From NCBI RefSeq assembly GCF_031085295.1, contig NZ_JAVFWO010000001.1, forward strand, positions 396,400-460,399: a stretch of 64,000 nt of DNA. The letters are read 5' to 3'. This DNA is from Microbacterium psychrotolerans. Lineage in GTDB: Bacteria > Actinomycetota > Actinomycetes > Actinomycetales > Microbacteriaceae. How positions within the stretch are numbered: position 1 is the stretch's first letter; the number at the start of each line of letters is the position of its first letter. The notes under the pieces are model-generated. The model did not search any database and had not been told where the DNA came from. It saw only the letters and a list, made by a program, of their open reading frames with translations. A program made the position numbers and the translations under genes. This document shows, one piece after another, positions 8,563-16,242 of this stretch.

Positions 8563-9126
8563 ATGAGCGACGGGAAGGGTTCGATCCTCTTCGTCTGCAC
8601 GGGTAACGTGTGCCGGTCACCGTACCTCGAGTGGGGGCTGCGGGCCGCGCTCGAGTCTGCGGGTGGTCCCGTGATCCGGCTGACGTCGGCGGGGGTCGCG
8701 CCGCTGCTGGGCCACCCCATGAGCAGCTACTTGCTCGAGCGCCTCCGGACCAGGGGAATCGACGCCTCGGAATTCACAGCGCGGGCGCTGACAGAGGGGA
8801 TGGTGGCGCGGGCCGACGTCGTACTCACCGCTTCACGGGAGCATCGGGCACTCATCGTCCGGCAGATGCCGTCCGCGGCGACGCGGACGTTCACCGTCCT
8901 GCAGTTCGCGCGTCTCCTGCGCTACCGCCGTGCATCGGCGAGCGGTGCCGCAGACCTGCCCGCCCTGGTCACCCTCGCCCAGCAGGCGCGCGGCCTGGCG
9001 GGCGCTTCGACCGAGCACGACGATATCGAGGACCCTTGGATGCATTCCCGTCGGGTCTATTCGAGAAGCGCGGGAAAGATGGACGAGGTGCTCGAGGAGA
9101 TCCTCGAGCACCTCGTCTCGCGATGA
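8563..9126 (+). CDS. Low-molecular-weight protein tyrosine phosphatase
   Basis: The 187-residue enzyme has the P-loop CX5R as VCTGNVCRSP, with nucleophile C12 and R18, and the general acid D157 in IEDPWMHS. It should remove phosphate from tyrosines of the Wzc-like protein encoded just upstream, as Wzb-type phosphatases do. It is a little longer than the usual 150 residues, with extra sequence between the P-loop and the DP motif. The ATG at 8563 is the first start that leaves the P-loop near the N-terminus. The two genes are separated by four bases and must be one transcript. Confidence 0.92.
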   Translation: MSDGKGSILFVCTGNVCRSPYLEWGLRAALESAGGPVIRLTSAGVAPLLGHPMSSYLLERLRTRGIDASEFTARALTEGMVARADVVLTASREHRALIVRQMPSAATRTFTVLQFARLLRYRRASASGAADLPALVTLAQQARGLAGASTEHDDIEDPWMHSRRVYSRSAGKMDEVLEEILEHLVSR

Positions 9127-9136
9127 ACCGCCGGTG

Positions 9137-11203
9137 CTACCAGCTGCTGACCGCGTAGTACTGCAGGTCCTGCACGTACGGCGTCGCCACGACCTGATAC
9201 GGGGAGGTGACGGACTCCGCCGTCGCACCCGACCGGACGATCTTCGCCGACACGGTTCCCAGCTTCAGCGGCACCGTGTAGGCCGATACTCCGGCGGGCG
9301 CCGAGAAGCTGGTGGTCGTGCCACCGACCGTGATCTGCACCGTCGCTGCGGAAGGCAGCCACACCAGGGCCTCGACCGTGTCGCGAGCGGGCGTCGAGGT
9401 GCCGTCGAGCGCAGGCGCGCCCATCAGCGACTGGGAGTACGACGGCTTCGCATCCACGAACTGCGTGCGGTGGGTGAGCACGATGGCATCCGACGTGATC
9501 GCCGGCTGCGAGCCGGTGTGGAACCACGACGTGTAGTACCGCGTCAGATCCAGGAACGCCGAGCCGTGGTCCTGGGACGGGGCGACCTGAGTCGATTCGC
9601 TGTAGTCGTTCCAGGTCACGAGCTGGACGTAGTCGGCCTTCTGGGAGATCGCCCTGCTCCACTGCGCGCGGACGGACGCGGTGTTGTTCGCCTCAGCCCA
9701 CGACTGCGAGTTGAAGCGGACGTCCTGCACCGCGACCGGCGCCATCCACGTCTTGCCGAGGGCATGGGCACGTGCCACGTTGTCGGGGCTGTTCAGCGTC
9801 GTGCGCTCCGTGCGCGTGCCCCAGTTGCCGAAGCCGTCGGCGATCGGAGCGTAGGCCTTGAAGTTGGCGTCGCTCGCGTTGTTGAAGACGGCCTGGAACG
9901 TGATGGGGAGCCCGTACTTGGTCTCCAGCAGGTTGATGACCTGGGTCCACCACGACACCGACGCGCCCTCCGCCTTGAAGCTGGACAGCACGTATTCGCC
10001 GTCCTCCTTGTAGGCCGGGCCGGACTTGTAGAGCTGGCTGAGCAGCGAGGCGGCCGTCTCGGGAGTGTTGGACGAGAAGCTCGACGACCCGTCGACCATG
10101 GGCACGACGGCGAACCCGCCGACCTGCGCGGCTGCCTTCATCAGGTTGACGGAGGCATCCCAGTTCTGGCCGCTCGCGCTCATCAGGTTGAGGGTGAAGC
10201 CGTCGATCCCCGCGGACTTGGCCTGCCGGACCTCGGTGGCGAAGTTGTCGACCCGCCAGGTCGTCGAGGTCGACACTCCGGGCGAGATCGGCCGGTCGCG
10301 CAGGAGGCCACCGACGGACGCGAACTTGCCGCCCTCACCATCCGGGCTGAGGTAGTTGCGGGTGTAGTAGTCGGTCGACTCGGTCTTGTTGTCGATCGAC
10401 AGCGGGTACGGCACGAAGTAGTGCGCGAACACGAGCGGGCCGTCGGCGGGGGTCTCGGCAGGAGTCGTCGGCGAGGGCGCCGGCGTGGGCGTCGTGGACA
10501 CCGGTGCCGTGCTCACCTCGATGCGAGGTACGTCGCTGTTGAAGCGCTCCATCCGAAGCTGAATGTATCGCTGGCTGTAGTTCAGTGCCAGGGCGAAGTC
10601 ACCGGTCGTGGCGACCGAGCGGACGTCCAGCGGAATACGGAGCGTCTGCCCCTTCACCGCGGTCGCACTGGGCTGCGACACCGCGGATCCGGTCGTGCCC
10701 GGCTGGTTGTCGTGCGTCAGCGAGGTGGACTTCCACGAGGCGGACGTGGGGTAGGCGACGAGTCCGGGAGCGGTGGCGGTGGTGCTGTTCACCTTGACCA
10801 CGAGCGTGGCCGACGTCACTTGGCGCCCGGCGAGTGCGTCGCCGTCGAACTTGAGGTACGTGCGGTCGGACGTCGCGGTCGCGCTCAGCAGACCGGACTG
10901 CGGCACCGTGGGCTGACGTGTCGTCGTCCACGCGGTGTCACTGGCGGTGAGGACGACCTGATCCGCAGCGTTGGCGGAGTCCGCGCCCGTGGTGAGCGGG
11001 ATGATGGCGCCGGCCACCATCGCGGCGATGATGAACCCGCCCAGTGCTTTCACACGGCGCGTGAGACCGCGGGTCTCGCCCGTTGCGGGCTGGTTTCTGA
11101 GGCGGTGGCGTGGGGACGTTCGGAGATTCGGGGCATGGGGAGATGTCACGGGTGACTCTTGTCCTTCGTGGTTGATCGGGGCGGGCTGCGCCACGACCCC
11201 CAT
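9137..11203 (-). CDS. Exported GH71-type alpha-1,3-glucanase with DNRLRE-like domain
   Basis: The 688-residue protein has a signal sequence (hydrophobic core about residues 53-70, Ala-rich cleavage site near 78), a DNRLRE-like beta domain (about 80-235, with TYLKFDGDAL), a Thr/Pro linker, then a catalytic region beginning FAHYFVPYPLSIDN and containing YVQLVTWNDYSEST, both typical of family 71 glucanases (mutanases). A beta domain closes the protein. It would cut alpha-1,3-glucan outside the cell. It lies inside the polysaccharide locus, so it may trim the polymer made here or attack a competitor's. An alternative GTG start at 11149 has AAGGA upstream and would shorten the N-terminus by 18 residues. 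Confidence 0.82.
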   Translation of the reverse strand: MGVVAQPAPINHEGQESPVTSPHAPNLRTSPRHRLRNQPATGETRGLTRRVKALGGFIIAAMVAGAIIPLTTGADSANAADQVVLTASDTAWTTTRQPTVPQSGLLSATATSDRTYLKFDGDALAGRQVTSATLVVKVNSTTATAPGLVAYPTSASWKSTSLTHDNQPGTTGSAVSQPSATAVKGQTLRIPLDVRSVATTGDFALALNYSQRYIQLRMERFNSDVPRIEVSTAPVSTTPTPAPSPTTPAETPADGPLVFAHYFVPYPLSIDNKTESTDYYTRNYLSPDGEGGKFASVGGLLRDRPISPGVSTSTTWRVDNFATEVRQAKSAGIDGFTLNLMSASGQNWDASVNLMKAAAQVGGFAVVPMVDGSSSFSSNTPETAASLLSQLYKSGPAYKEDGEYVLSSFKAEGASVSWWTQVINLLETKYGLPITFQAVFNNASDANFKAYAPIADGFGNWGTRTERTTLNSPDNVARAHALGKTWMAPVAVQDVRFNSQSWAEANNTASVRAQWSRAISQKADYVQLVTWNDYSESTQVAPSQDHGSAFLDLTRYYTSWFHTGSQPAITSDAIVLTHRTQFVDAKPSYSQSLMGAPALDGTSTPARDTVEALVWLPSAATVQITVGGTTTSFSAPAGVSAYTVPLKLGTVSAKIVRSGATAESVTSPYQVVATPYVQDLQYYAVSSW

Positions 11204-11258
11204 CGCGGCGCGATCCCCCAGACGAATACGTCACGTTAGCCGCGGGGCGCGTGCCGCT

Positions 11259-11283
11259 CCTAATCGAGAGCGCGTATATTAGG
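11259..11283. promoter_or_regulatory. Inverted repeat between the glucanase and esterase genes
   Basis: CCTAAT at 11259-11264 and ATTAGG at 11278-11283 form a perfect 6-bp inverted repeat with a 13-base spacer in an AT-rich patch of the divergent intergenic region (11204-11407). Centre-to-centre spacing of the half-sites is 19 bases, close to two helical turns, which suits a dimeric repressor. It may regulate the glucanase, the esterase, or both. Confidence 0.35.
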
Positions 11284-11407
11284 TGATTCTCAGAAACCGA
11301 CGCGCCCGCGACACGGCAAATGCGGCCAAATCGTGACCGATTTTCGCTAGCATTTCCTCGTCGGCCGGTACCCGAAACCAGGCCGGGTCTGTCTGCGGGG
11401 GACGGCC

Positions 11408-12145
11408 ATGCGAATGCTCGGTAGAGACGTCGGTGGTATGCCGCTGTGGGCGCTCACGCTCGTGATCGTCGCAGGCGTCGTCATCGCCGCGTTCTTGAGC
11501 AGCGGTGGCGCTTCACGCGGCAGGATTCCGCAGTACACGCCACCCGCCGATGCCGCCGTGCCGACGATCCCCGCGCCCATGCCGCTGGCCGTCTTCATCG
11601 GCGACTCCTACACGCAGGGAGCGGGAGGCGGCGGGGTACGGTGGCCGACCCTGGTCGGGGAAGCGCACGGATGGGACGTCGACAACCTCGGGCTCGGGGG
11701 GACCGGATACATCAGGACCTCTGACGCCAACAGCTGCGGGCGCGCGTACTGCGGGAGTTACGGCCAGACGATCGAGGAGATCATCGGCTCGCCGACGTAC
11801 ATCGTCGTCTCCGGAGGGCGCAACGACGTCGGCCTCCCGACGGCCGACGTCGCCGCGGCCGCCGACGCGCTGTTCGGCGAGCTCCGCGAGCGCTACCCGA
11901 ACGCCATGATCTTCGTGATGGCCCCCTGGTTCGACGACGATCCGCCGCCGCCCTCCGCGGGCGAGTTCACGCAGGCGATCCAGGCGGCGGCGCTCGAGAA
12001 TCAGCTCATCTACCTCGACTCCGGCCAGCCGTTGTTCGGCAGGCCGGACCTCATCTCCGAAGACGGGGTGCATCCCAACGCGGCCGGGTATCAGGCTCTC
12101 GCGGCGGCGGTCACGGGGGTTCTCGATCCTCAGCTGGCGCACTAG
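11408..12145 (+). CDS. Membrane-anchored SGNH/GDSL hydrolase
   Basis: The 245-residue product starts with a membrane anchor or signal sequence (about residues 12-31, ALTLVIVAGVVIAAFL) and a short Pro-rich spacer. The SGNH blocks follow: IGDSYTQG with catalytic S67, the Gly of LGLGGTGY, the Asn of SGGRND, and DGVHPN with H222 of the catalytic pair D-x-x-H. It is probably an extracytoplasmic esterase that removes acyl groups. The WcaF-like acyltransferase in the same locus suggests a role in setting the acetylation of the surface polymer, which is an inference from context only. Confidence 0.85.
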   Translation: MRMLGRDVGGMPLWALTLVIVAGVVIAAFLSSGGASRGRIPQYTPPADAAVPTIPAPMPLAVFIGDSYTQGAGGGGVRWPTLVGEAHGWDVDNLGLGGTGYIRTSDANSCGRAYCGSYGQTIEEIIGSPTYIVVSGGRNDVGLPTADVAAAADALFGELRERYPNAMIFVMAPWFDDDPPPPSAGEFTQAIQAAALENQLIYLDSGQPLFGRPDLISEDGVHPNAAGYQALAAAVTGVLDPQLAH

Positions 12146-12274
12146 GCGGCCATCGCCCGATTCCGCTCGGCGCGCATCGCAGCGGCTCGGCCCTGTCGGT
12201 GCGGTCGGGTCTGCTGTAGGGTTCGGCGTACAGACCCGGCGTGTGGGACGCCGCGGGATTCACATGGGGGAATC

Positions 12275-12748
12275 ATGGCTGTACGGATCGGCTATGCCGC
12301 TGGGGCATTCGACCTCTTTCACGTCGGACACCTCAACATCCTTCGACACGCCAAGGAGAACTGCGACTTCCTGATCGCGGGCGTCGTCAGCGACGAGATG
12401 CTCCGGCTCGTGAAGAAGGTCGAGCCGATCATCCCGACCGCCGAGCGGGTCGAGATCGTCCGGAGCATCACGTACGTCGACAGCGTCCACATCGAGGACG
12501 TGCCCGACAAGCTCGAGACGTGGCGCCAGCTGCACTTCACCCACTTCTTCAAGGGCGACGACTGGCGCGGCACCGAGAAGGGCGCCCAGCTGGAACGGGA
12601 GTTCGCTGCGGTGGGTGTCGAGGTCGTCTACTTCCCCTACACGGTGCACACATCCAGCAGCGCCCTGCGTCACGCGCTCGAGATCATGGCCGCATCGCAC
12701 GCCCACGACGAGGTGCTCCCCGGGGGGCTCGCCGTCTCGCACGGCTGA
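12275..12748 (+). CDS. TagD-like adenylyl/cytidylyltransferase
   Basis: This 157-residue enzyme has the HxGH nucleotide-binding motif (H16-V-G-H19 in FDLFHVGHLN), the KGDDWRGT stretch and the closing HTSSSALR motif found in glycerol-3-phosphate cytidylyltransferases. It should join CTP (or another NTP) to an alcohol phosphate and release pyrophosphate. It is slightly longer than TagD, with about 20 extra C-terminal residues. GGGGGAATC directly before the ATG is a good ribosome binding site. With the CDP-alcohol phosphotransferase at 395 it could supply a phospho-alcohol decoration for the surface polymer; the substrate alcohol cannot be read from sequence. Confidence 0.85.
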   Translation: MAVRIGYAAGAFDLFHVGHLNILRHAKENCDFLIAGVVSDEMLRLVKKVEPIIPTAERVEIVRSITYVDSVHIEDVPDKLETWRQLHFTHFFKGDDWRGTEKGAQLEREFAAVGVEVVYFPYTVHTSSSALRHALEIMAASHAHDEVLPGGLAVSHG

Positions 12749-12790
12749 GCAGGGCACGACCGGAGGGGCGGAGCCGCAGCATCCGGTCTC

Positions 12791-13948
12791 TTACAGCTCG
12801 CCGGGCTGCATGACCTCCTGGTCGATCTCCTCGACGAGACGACGCGCACGCGAGGGCTCGACACCGGGCTTGCGGGGCGCGTAGACGACCAGCGAGTGGA
12901 ACAGGAAGCGCACGAAGAACGCCAGCACGAGGGTGATCGCCGTCGCCACGACGGCGGAGATGTGGCCGGTGGACACCATCACCGCCACGATCGGGATGCG
13001 CACGAGCGCTTCGGCGTTGTTGAACGTGAAGGACTTGGCGAACCTCAGCCACACGCCCGACGCGTTGTCGCGCATGTCGTCGAAGACGAAGCGCTCCTGC
13101 AGCAGGAAGTTGCCGACGATCGTCACCTCGGCGGCGACGATAGCGGCGAGGATGTAGTCCACGCCCAGCTGGGTGAGCGCCCACACGATCGCGACGTTCG
13201 CGACCGCGCCGAGGCCGCCGATCACCGCGAACAGCGACATCTTGCCGAAGCGCAGGGCGGTCAGCTGGGTGAGGAAGTGCAGCCCTTGCCGCACCGACGC
13301 CTTCGAGTCGCCGGCGTGCCGGTCGGCGAAGTCGAACGGCACCTCGGCGATGCGCATCGGCCGTCGGGCGAGGATCTCGAGCAGGATCTTGAACCCGCGC
13401 GGCCTGAGGAGCGCCTGGTCGACGCTGCGGCGGTCGATGAGGAAGAAGCCGGTCATCGGATCGGTGACCTCGCGCAGCCGGATCGGGAACATCGCGCGGG
13501 TCACCGCGGTGGACGACTTCGACACCATCACGCGCGTGCGATCGGCGAGGCCGTGCGCGGTGCCGCCGCCGGCGTAGCGGGAGGCGATCACCACGTCCAC
13601 GTCGCCGTGCGAGAACCGTCGCCACAGCTCGGGGATCCTCTCCGGCGGATGCTGCAGATCGCCGTCGATGACCAGGCAGGCGTCCGCCGCGGCCGCCGCG
13701 AACCCCTCGAGCACCGCACCGCCGAGCCCGCCGACCGCCTTGTCGCGATGGATGAGGCGCACCGGCAGCGGGGCGTCGGCCGCCACAGCGCGGATCACCT
13801 CAGGGGTGGCATCCGTGCTGTCGTCCACGAACAGGATCTCGGCGTCGATGCCGCCCGGCACCGTGTCGAGCGCGGCGGTGACACGGCGAACGAGCTCCGC
13901 CACGTTGGGAGCCTCGTTGTACGTCGGGACGATGATCGACAGCTGCAT
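12791..13948 (-). CDS. GT2 (DPM1-like) glycosyltransferase fused to GtrA-type membrane domain
   Basis: The 385-residue protein begins with a family 2 catalytic domain (SIIVPTYNEAPNV near residue 4, metal site in VIDGDLQHP, product-site DRHAGDSKASV). A four-helix GtrA domain occupies about residues 240-365. This architecture is known from polyprenyl-phosphate sugar synthases, which make polyprenyl-phosphate-linked mannose or glucose for extracytoplasmic transfer. I chose the ATG at 13948 because GGGAGGA lies eight bases upstream and the first beta strand follows at once. It is a single gene on the minus strand, converging on the cytidylyltransferase. Confidence 0.9.
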   Translation of the reverse strand: MQLSIIVPTYNEAPNVAELVRRVTAALDTVPGGIDAEILFVDDSTDATPEVIRAVAADAPLPVRLIHRDKAVGGLGGAVLEGFAAAAADACLVIDGDLQHPPERIPELWRRFSHGDVDVVIASRYAGGGTAHGLADRTRVMVSKSSTAVTRAMFPIRLREVTDPMTGFFLIDRRSVDQALLRPRGFKILLEILARRPMRIAEVPFDFADRHAGDSKASVRQGLHFLTQLTALRFGKMSLFAVIGGLGAVANVAIVWALTQLGVDYILAAIVAAEVTIVGNFLLQERFVFDDMRDNASGVWLRFAKSFTFNNAEALVRIPIVAVMVSTGHISAVVATAITLVLAFFVRFLFHSLVVYAPRKPGVEPSRARRLVEEIDQEVMQPGEL

Positions 13949-14097
13949 TGCCGCATATCCTCCCATGCAGCACTGAACGGGGAGCAAACGGATGGGGGAA
14001 GGATGCCGCCGACCGCGCGGTGCCGGCGCACCCGCGCTGTCGCCGGCACCGCCCGGCGTCCGGCGCCTGCCCAGGATTGCCGGGTGAGAATGGAAGG

Positions 14098-14355
14098 ATG
14101 ACCTCCCCCTCGACCATCACCATGTTCGGCGCGGACTGGTGCCGCGACTGCATCCGCACCAAGAAGCAGCTCGACGAGCTCGGCGTCTCGTACACCTACG
14201 TGGACCTCGTGGCCGACCCCGCCGCCGCGGACGTCGCGCGCGACATCTCGGGCCGCACCAACATCCCCGTCGTCGTCTACCCTGACGCCTCGCACCACGT
14301 CGAGCCGTCGAACGCCGACGTGGAGATCAAGCTGCGCGAGCTCTCCCTCATCTGA
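14098..14355 (+). CDS. Glutaredoxin/mycoredoxin-like protein with CRDC active site
   Basis: The 85-residue product has the thioredoxin-fold glutaredoxin pattern: TMFGADWCRDCIRTKKQLD with the active-site cysteines in C-R-D-C, and the cis-proline loop NIPVVVYPD. Actinobacterial mycoredoxins and NrdH proteins are of this size and reduce mycothiol-linked or ribonucleotide-reductase disulfides. The Asp in the centre of the active site differs from the usual aromatic or Gly residue and should alter the cysteine pKa. The ATG at 14098 has GGAAGG immediately upstream. It stands alone before the kynurenine operon. Confidence 0.85.
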   Translation: MTSPSTITMFGADWCRDCIRTKKQLDELGVSYTYVDLVADPAAADVARDISGRTNIPVVVYPDASHHVEPSNADVEIKLRELSLI

Positions 14356-14401
14356 CGCCGGTCGCGCATGCGGACCCTGACGCCGCGGCATCCGTCGTCA
14401 T

Positions 14402-14407
14402 TAGGCT
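14402..14407 (+). promoter_or_regulatory. Candidate -10 (TAGGCT) of the kynurenine operon
   Basis: TAGGCT ends six bases before the GTG at 14414, so the transcript would be leaderless. A CTGACG-like -35 lies near 14377-14382. There is no separate ribosome binding site in the remaining six bases other than GAGG. Confidence 0.45.
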
Positions 14408-14413
14408 GAGGCC

Positions 14414-15262
14414 GTGAGCGTCGAACGCAATACCCGAGCGATCGAGGGAACGGTCGTCACCGATTTCCAGGACCGCATGAGCTATGGCGGCTACCTCGAT
14501 CTGCCCACGCTGCTGTCGGCCCAGCGCCCGCTCAGCGATCCCGAGCACCACGACGAGCTGCTGTTCATCGTGCAGCACCAGACCACCGAGCTGTGGCTGA
14601 AGCTCGTGCTGCACGAGCTCGGCGCCGCCTGCCGGCTGCTGCGCGAGGACCAGCTGGCGCCGGCGCTGAAGTGCATCGCCCGCGTGAAGCACATCCAGAA
14701 GACGCTGACCGAGCAGTGGTCGGTGCTCGCGACGCTGACGCCCGCCGAGTACGGGCAGTTCCGCGGCGTGCTGGGCAACGCCAGCGGCTTCCAGTCGGCG
14801 CAGTACCGTGCGGTCGAGTTCACGCTCGGGAACAAGAACGCCGGGATGCTGCGGGTGTTCGAGTCGGATCCCGCTGCGCATGCGCTGATTCAGGCGGCGC
14901 TCGAGGCGCCGAGCCTCTACGACGAGTTCCTCGGGCTGCTCGCACGGTCGGGGTATCCGATACTCGCGGCCGTGCTGGAGCGCGACGTGACGACGGCCTG
15001 GACCTACGCCCCCGAACTGGTCCCGGTGTTCACCGAGATCTACCGCGACCCTCAGACCCATTGGGCCGCGTACGAGACGTGCGAGGAGCTCGTCGACCTG
15101 GAGGACAACTTCCAGCTCTGGCGCTTCCGCCACCTCAAGACCGTCGAGCGCATCATCGGGTTCAAGACCGGCACGGGGGGCTCCAGCGGTGTGCCGTTCC
15201 TGCAGCGCGCGCTCGATCTGACGTTCTTCCCCGAGCTGTACGCGGTGCGGACGGAACTGTGA
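14414..15262 (+). CDS. kynA: Tryptophan 2,3-dioxygenase
   Basis: This 282-residue haem enzyme opens the indole ring of L-tryptophan to give N-formylkynurenine. The distal active-site His in FIVQHQTTELWLK is H55 and the haem-ligating His in LWRFRHLKT is H240, which match the positions known from the bacterial enzyme. GFKTGTGGSSGVPFLQ, which closes over the substrate, is intact. Length is normal. It starts at a GTG and its stop overlaps the following amidohydrolase start by one base. First step of the three-gene pathway here. Confidence 0.96.
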   Translation: MSVERNTRAIEGTVVTDFQDRMSYGGYLDLPTLLSAQRPLSDPEHHDELLFIVQHQTTELWLKLVLHELGAACRLLREDQLAPALKCIARVKHIQKTLTEQWSVLATLTPAEYGQFRGVLGNASGFQSAQYRAVEFTLGNKNAGMLRVFESDPAAHALIQAALEAPSLYDEFLGLLARSGYPILAAVLERDVTTAWTYAPELVPVFTEIYRDPQTHWAAYETCEELVDLEDNFQLWRFRHLKTVERIIGFKTGTGGSSGVPFLQRALDLTFFPELYAVRTEL

Positions 15263-16242
15263 TGGCCCACGACCCGGAGGCGCTGCGGGACCTGCTCGGC
15301 CCCGAGGCTGCGCTCTGTCACCGTGCGATCACGGGCGAGCAGGGCGTCTCGCTGCCGCCCCTCACCGACCACCATGTGCATCTGCATCTCATCGACGAGC
15401 GCGCGCTCGCCGCCGGTGGCATCGCAGGTGTCGTCGACCTGGGCGGCGACCCCGTCGCGCTCGCCCGCCGCGGCGACGACGGCATCCCGCGCGTGGCGTA
15501 TGCCGGCGCCTTCCTCACCGCTGTCGGCGGCTACCCCGTCGGCCGTGCGTGGGCGCCGCCCGAGATCGCCCGCGAGATCGCCGACCCGTCGACCCACCCG
15601 GGCGTCCCCGACGGCGCGGCGACCGCGGTCGACGAGCAGGCGTCGTTCGGGGCATCGGTCATCAAGGCCTCGCTCAACAGCACCGCCGGGCCCGTGCTCG
15701 ACCGCGGCACGCTGGCGGCCATCGTCGAGGTCGCGCGCGAGCGCCGGCTGCCGGTGGTCGCGCATGCGGAGGGCGACGGGATGCCGCAGCTCGCGCTCGA
15801 CGCGGGCGTCGACGTCCTCGCGCACACCCCGTTCACCGAGTTCGTCGGGCGTGCGTTCACGGCCCACGCCGTGAAGGCGGGGCAGGTGTGGATCTCGACG
15901 CTCTCGATCCACGGCGACGATCCGGGGGCGGCCGAGTTCGCCCGCGTGAACCTCGCCGGGTTCGCCGCCGCGGGCGGCCGCGTGCTGTACGGCACCGACC
16001 TCGGCAACGGCGACCAGCGGGTCGGGGTGAACCCCGACGAGGTGGCGGCGCTCGACCGCGCCGGCATCCGTGGTGCGGCCCTCGTCGCGGCGATGGCGGA
16101 TCCGTGGCCGTTCACCGATCCGCCGCCGGGCGTGTGCACGTTCGTGCCCGGCGCCCCGCCGTCAGGGCTCGAGGAGATCGCCGACTGGCTGCGCGGCGCG
16201 ACCGTCGTCCCCACCGAGGAGCTCATCCATGACGACCACTGA
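15262..16242 (+). CDS. Metal-dependent amidohydrolase, probable stand-in for kynurenine formamidase
   Basis: The 326-residue protein is a TIM-barrel amidohydrolase with a complete metal-site set: D36-x-H38-x-H40 in TDHHVHLHL, K135 in VIKASLNS (candidate carboxylated bridging lysine), H168 in VVAHAEG, H188 in LAHTPF, and D246 in YGTDLGN. It is locked between the dioxygenase (one-base overlap) and kynureninase (14-base overlap). The pathway needs hydrolysis of N-formylkynurenine between these two steps, and no KynB-type or alpha/beta-hydrolase formamidase gene is present, so this enzyme is the obvious candidate. That substrate is an inference; the fold and metal ligands are seen. Confidence 0.85.
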   Translation: MAHDPEALRDLLGPEAALCHRAITGEQGVSLPPLTDHHVHLHLIDERALAAGGIAGVVDLGGDPVALARRGDDGIPRVAYAGAFLTAVGGYPVGRAWAPPEIAREIADPSTHPGVPDGAATAVDEQASFGASVIKASLNSTAGPVLDRGTLAAIVEVARERRLPVVAHAEGDGMPQLALDAGVDVLAHTPFTEFVGRAFTAHAVKAGQVWISTLSIHGDDPGAAEFARVNLAGFAAAGGRVLYGTDLGNGDQRVGVNPDEVAALDRAGIRGAALVAAMADPWPFTDPPPGVCTFVPGAPPSGLEEIADWLRGATVVPTEELIHDDH

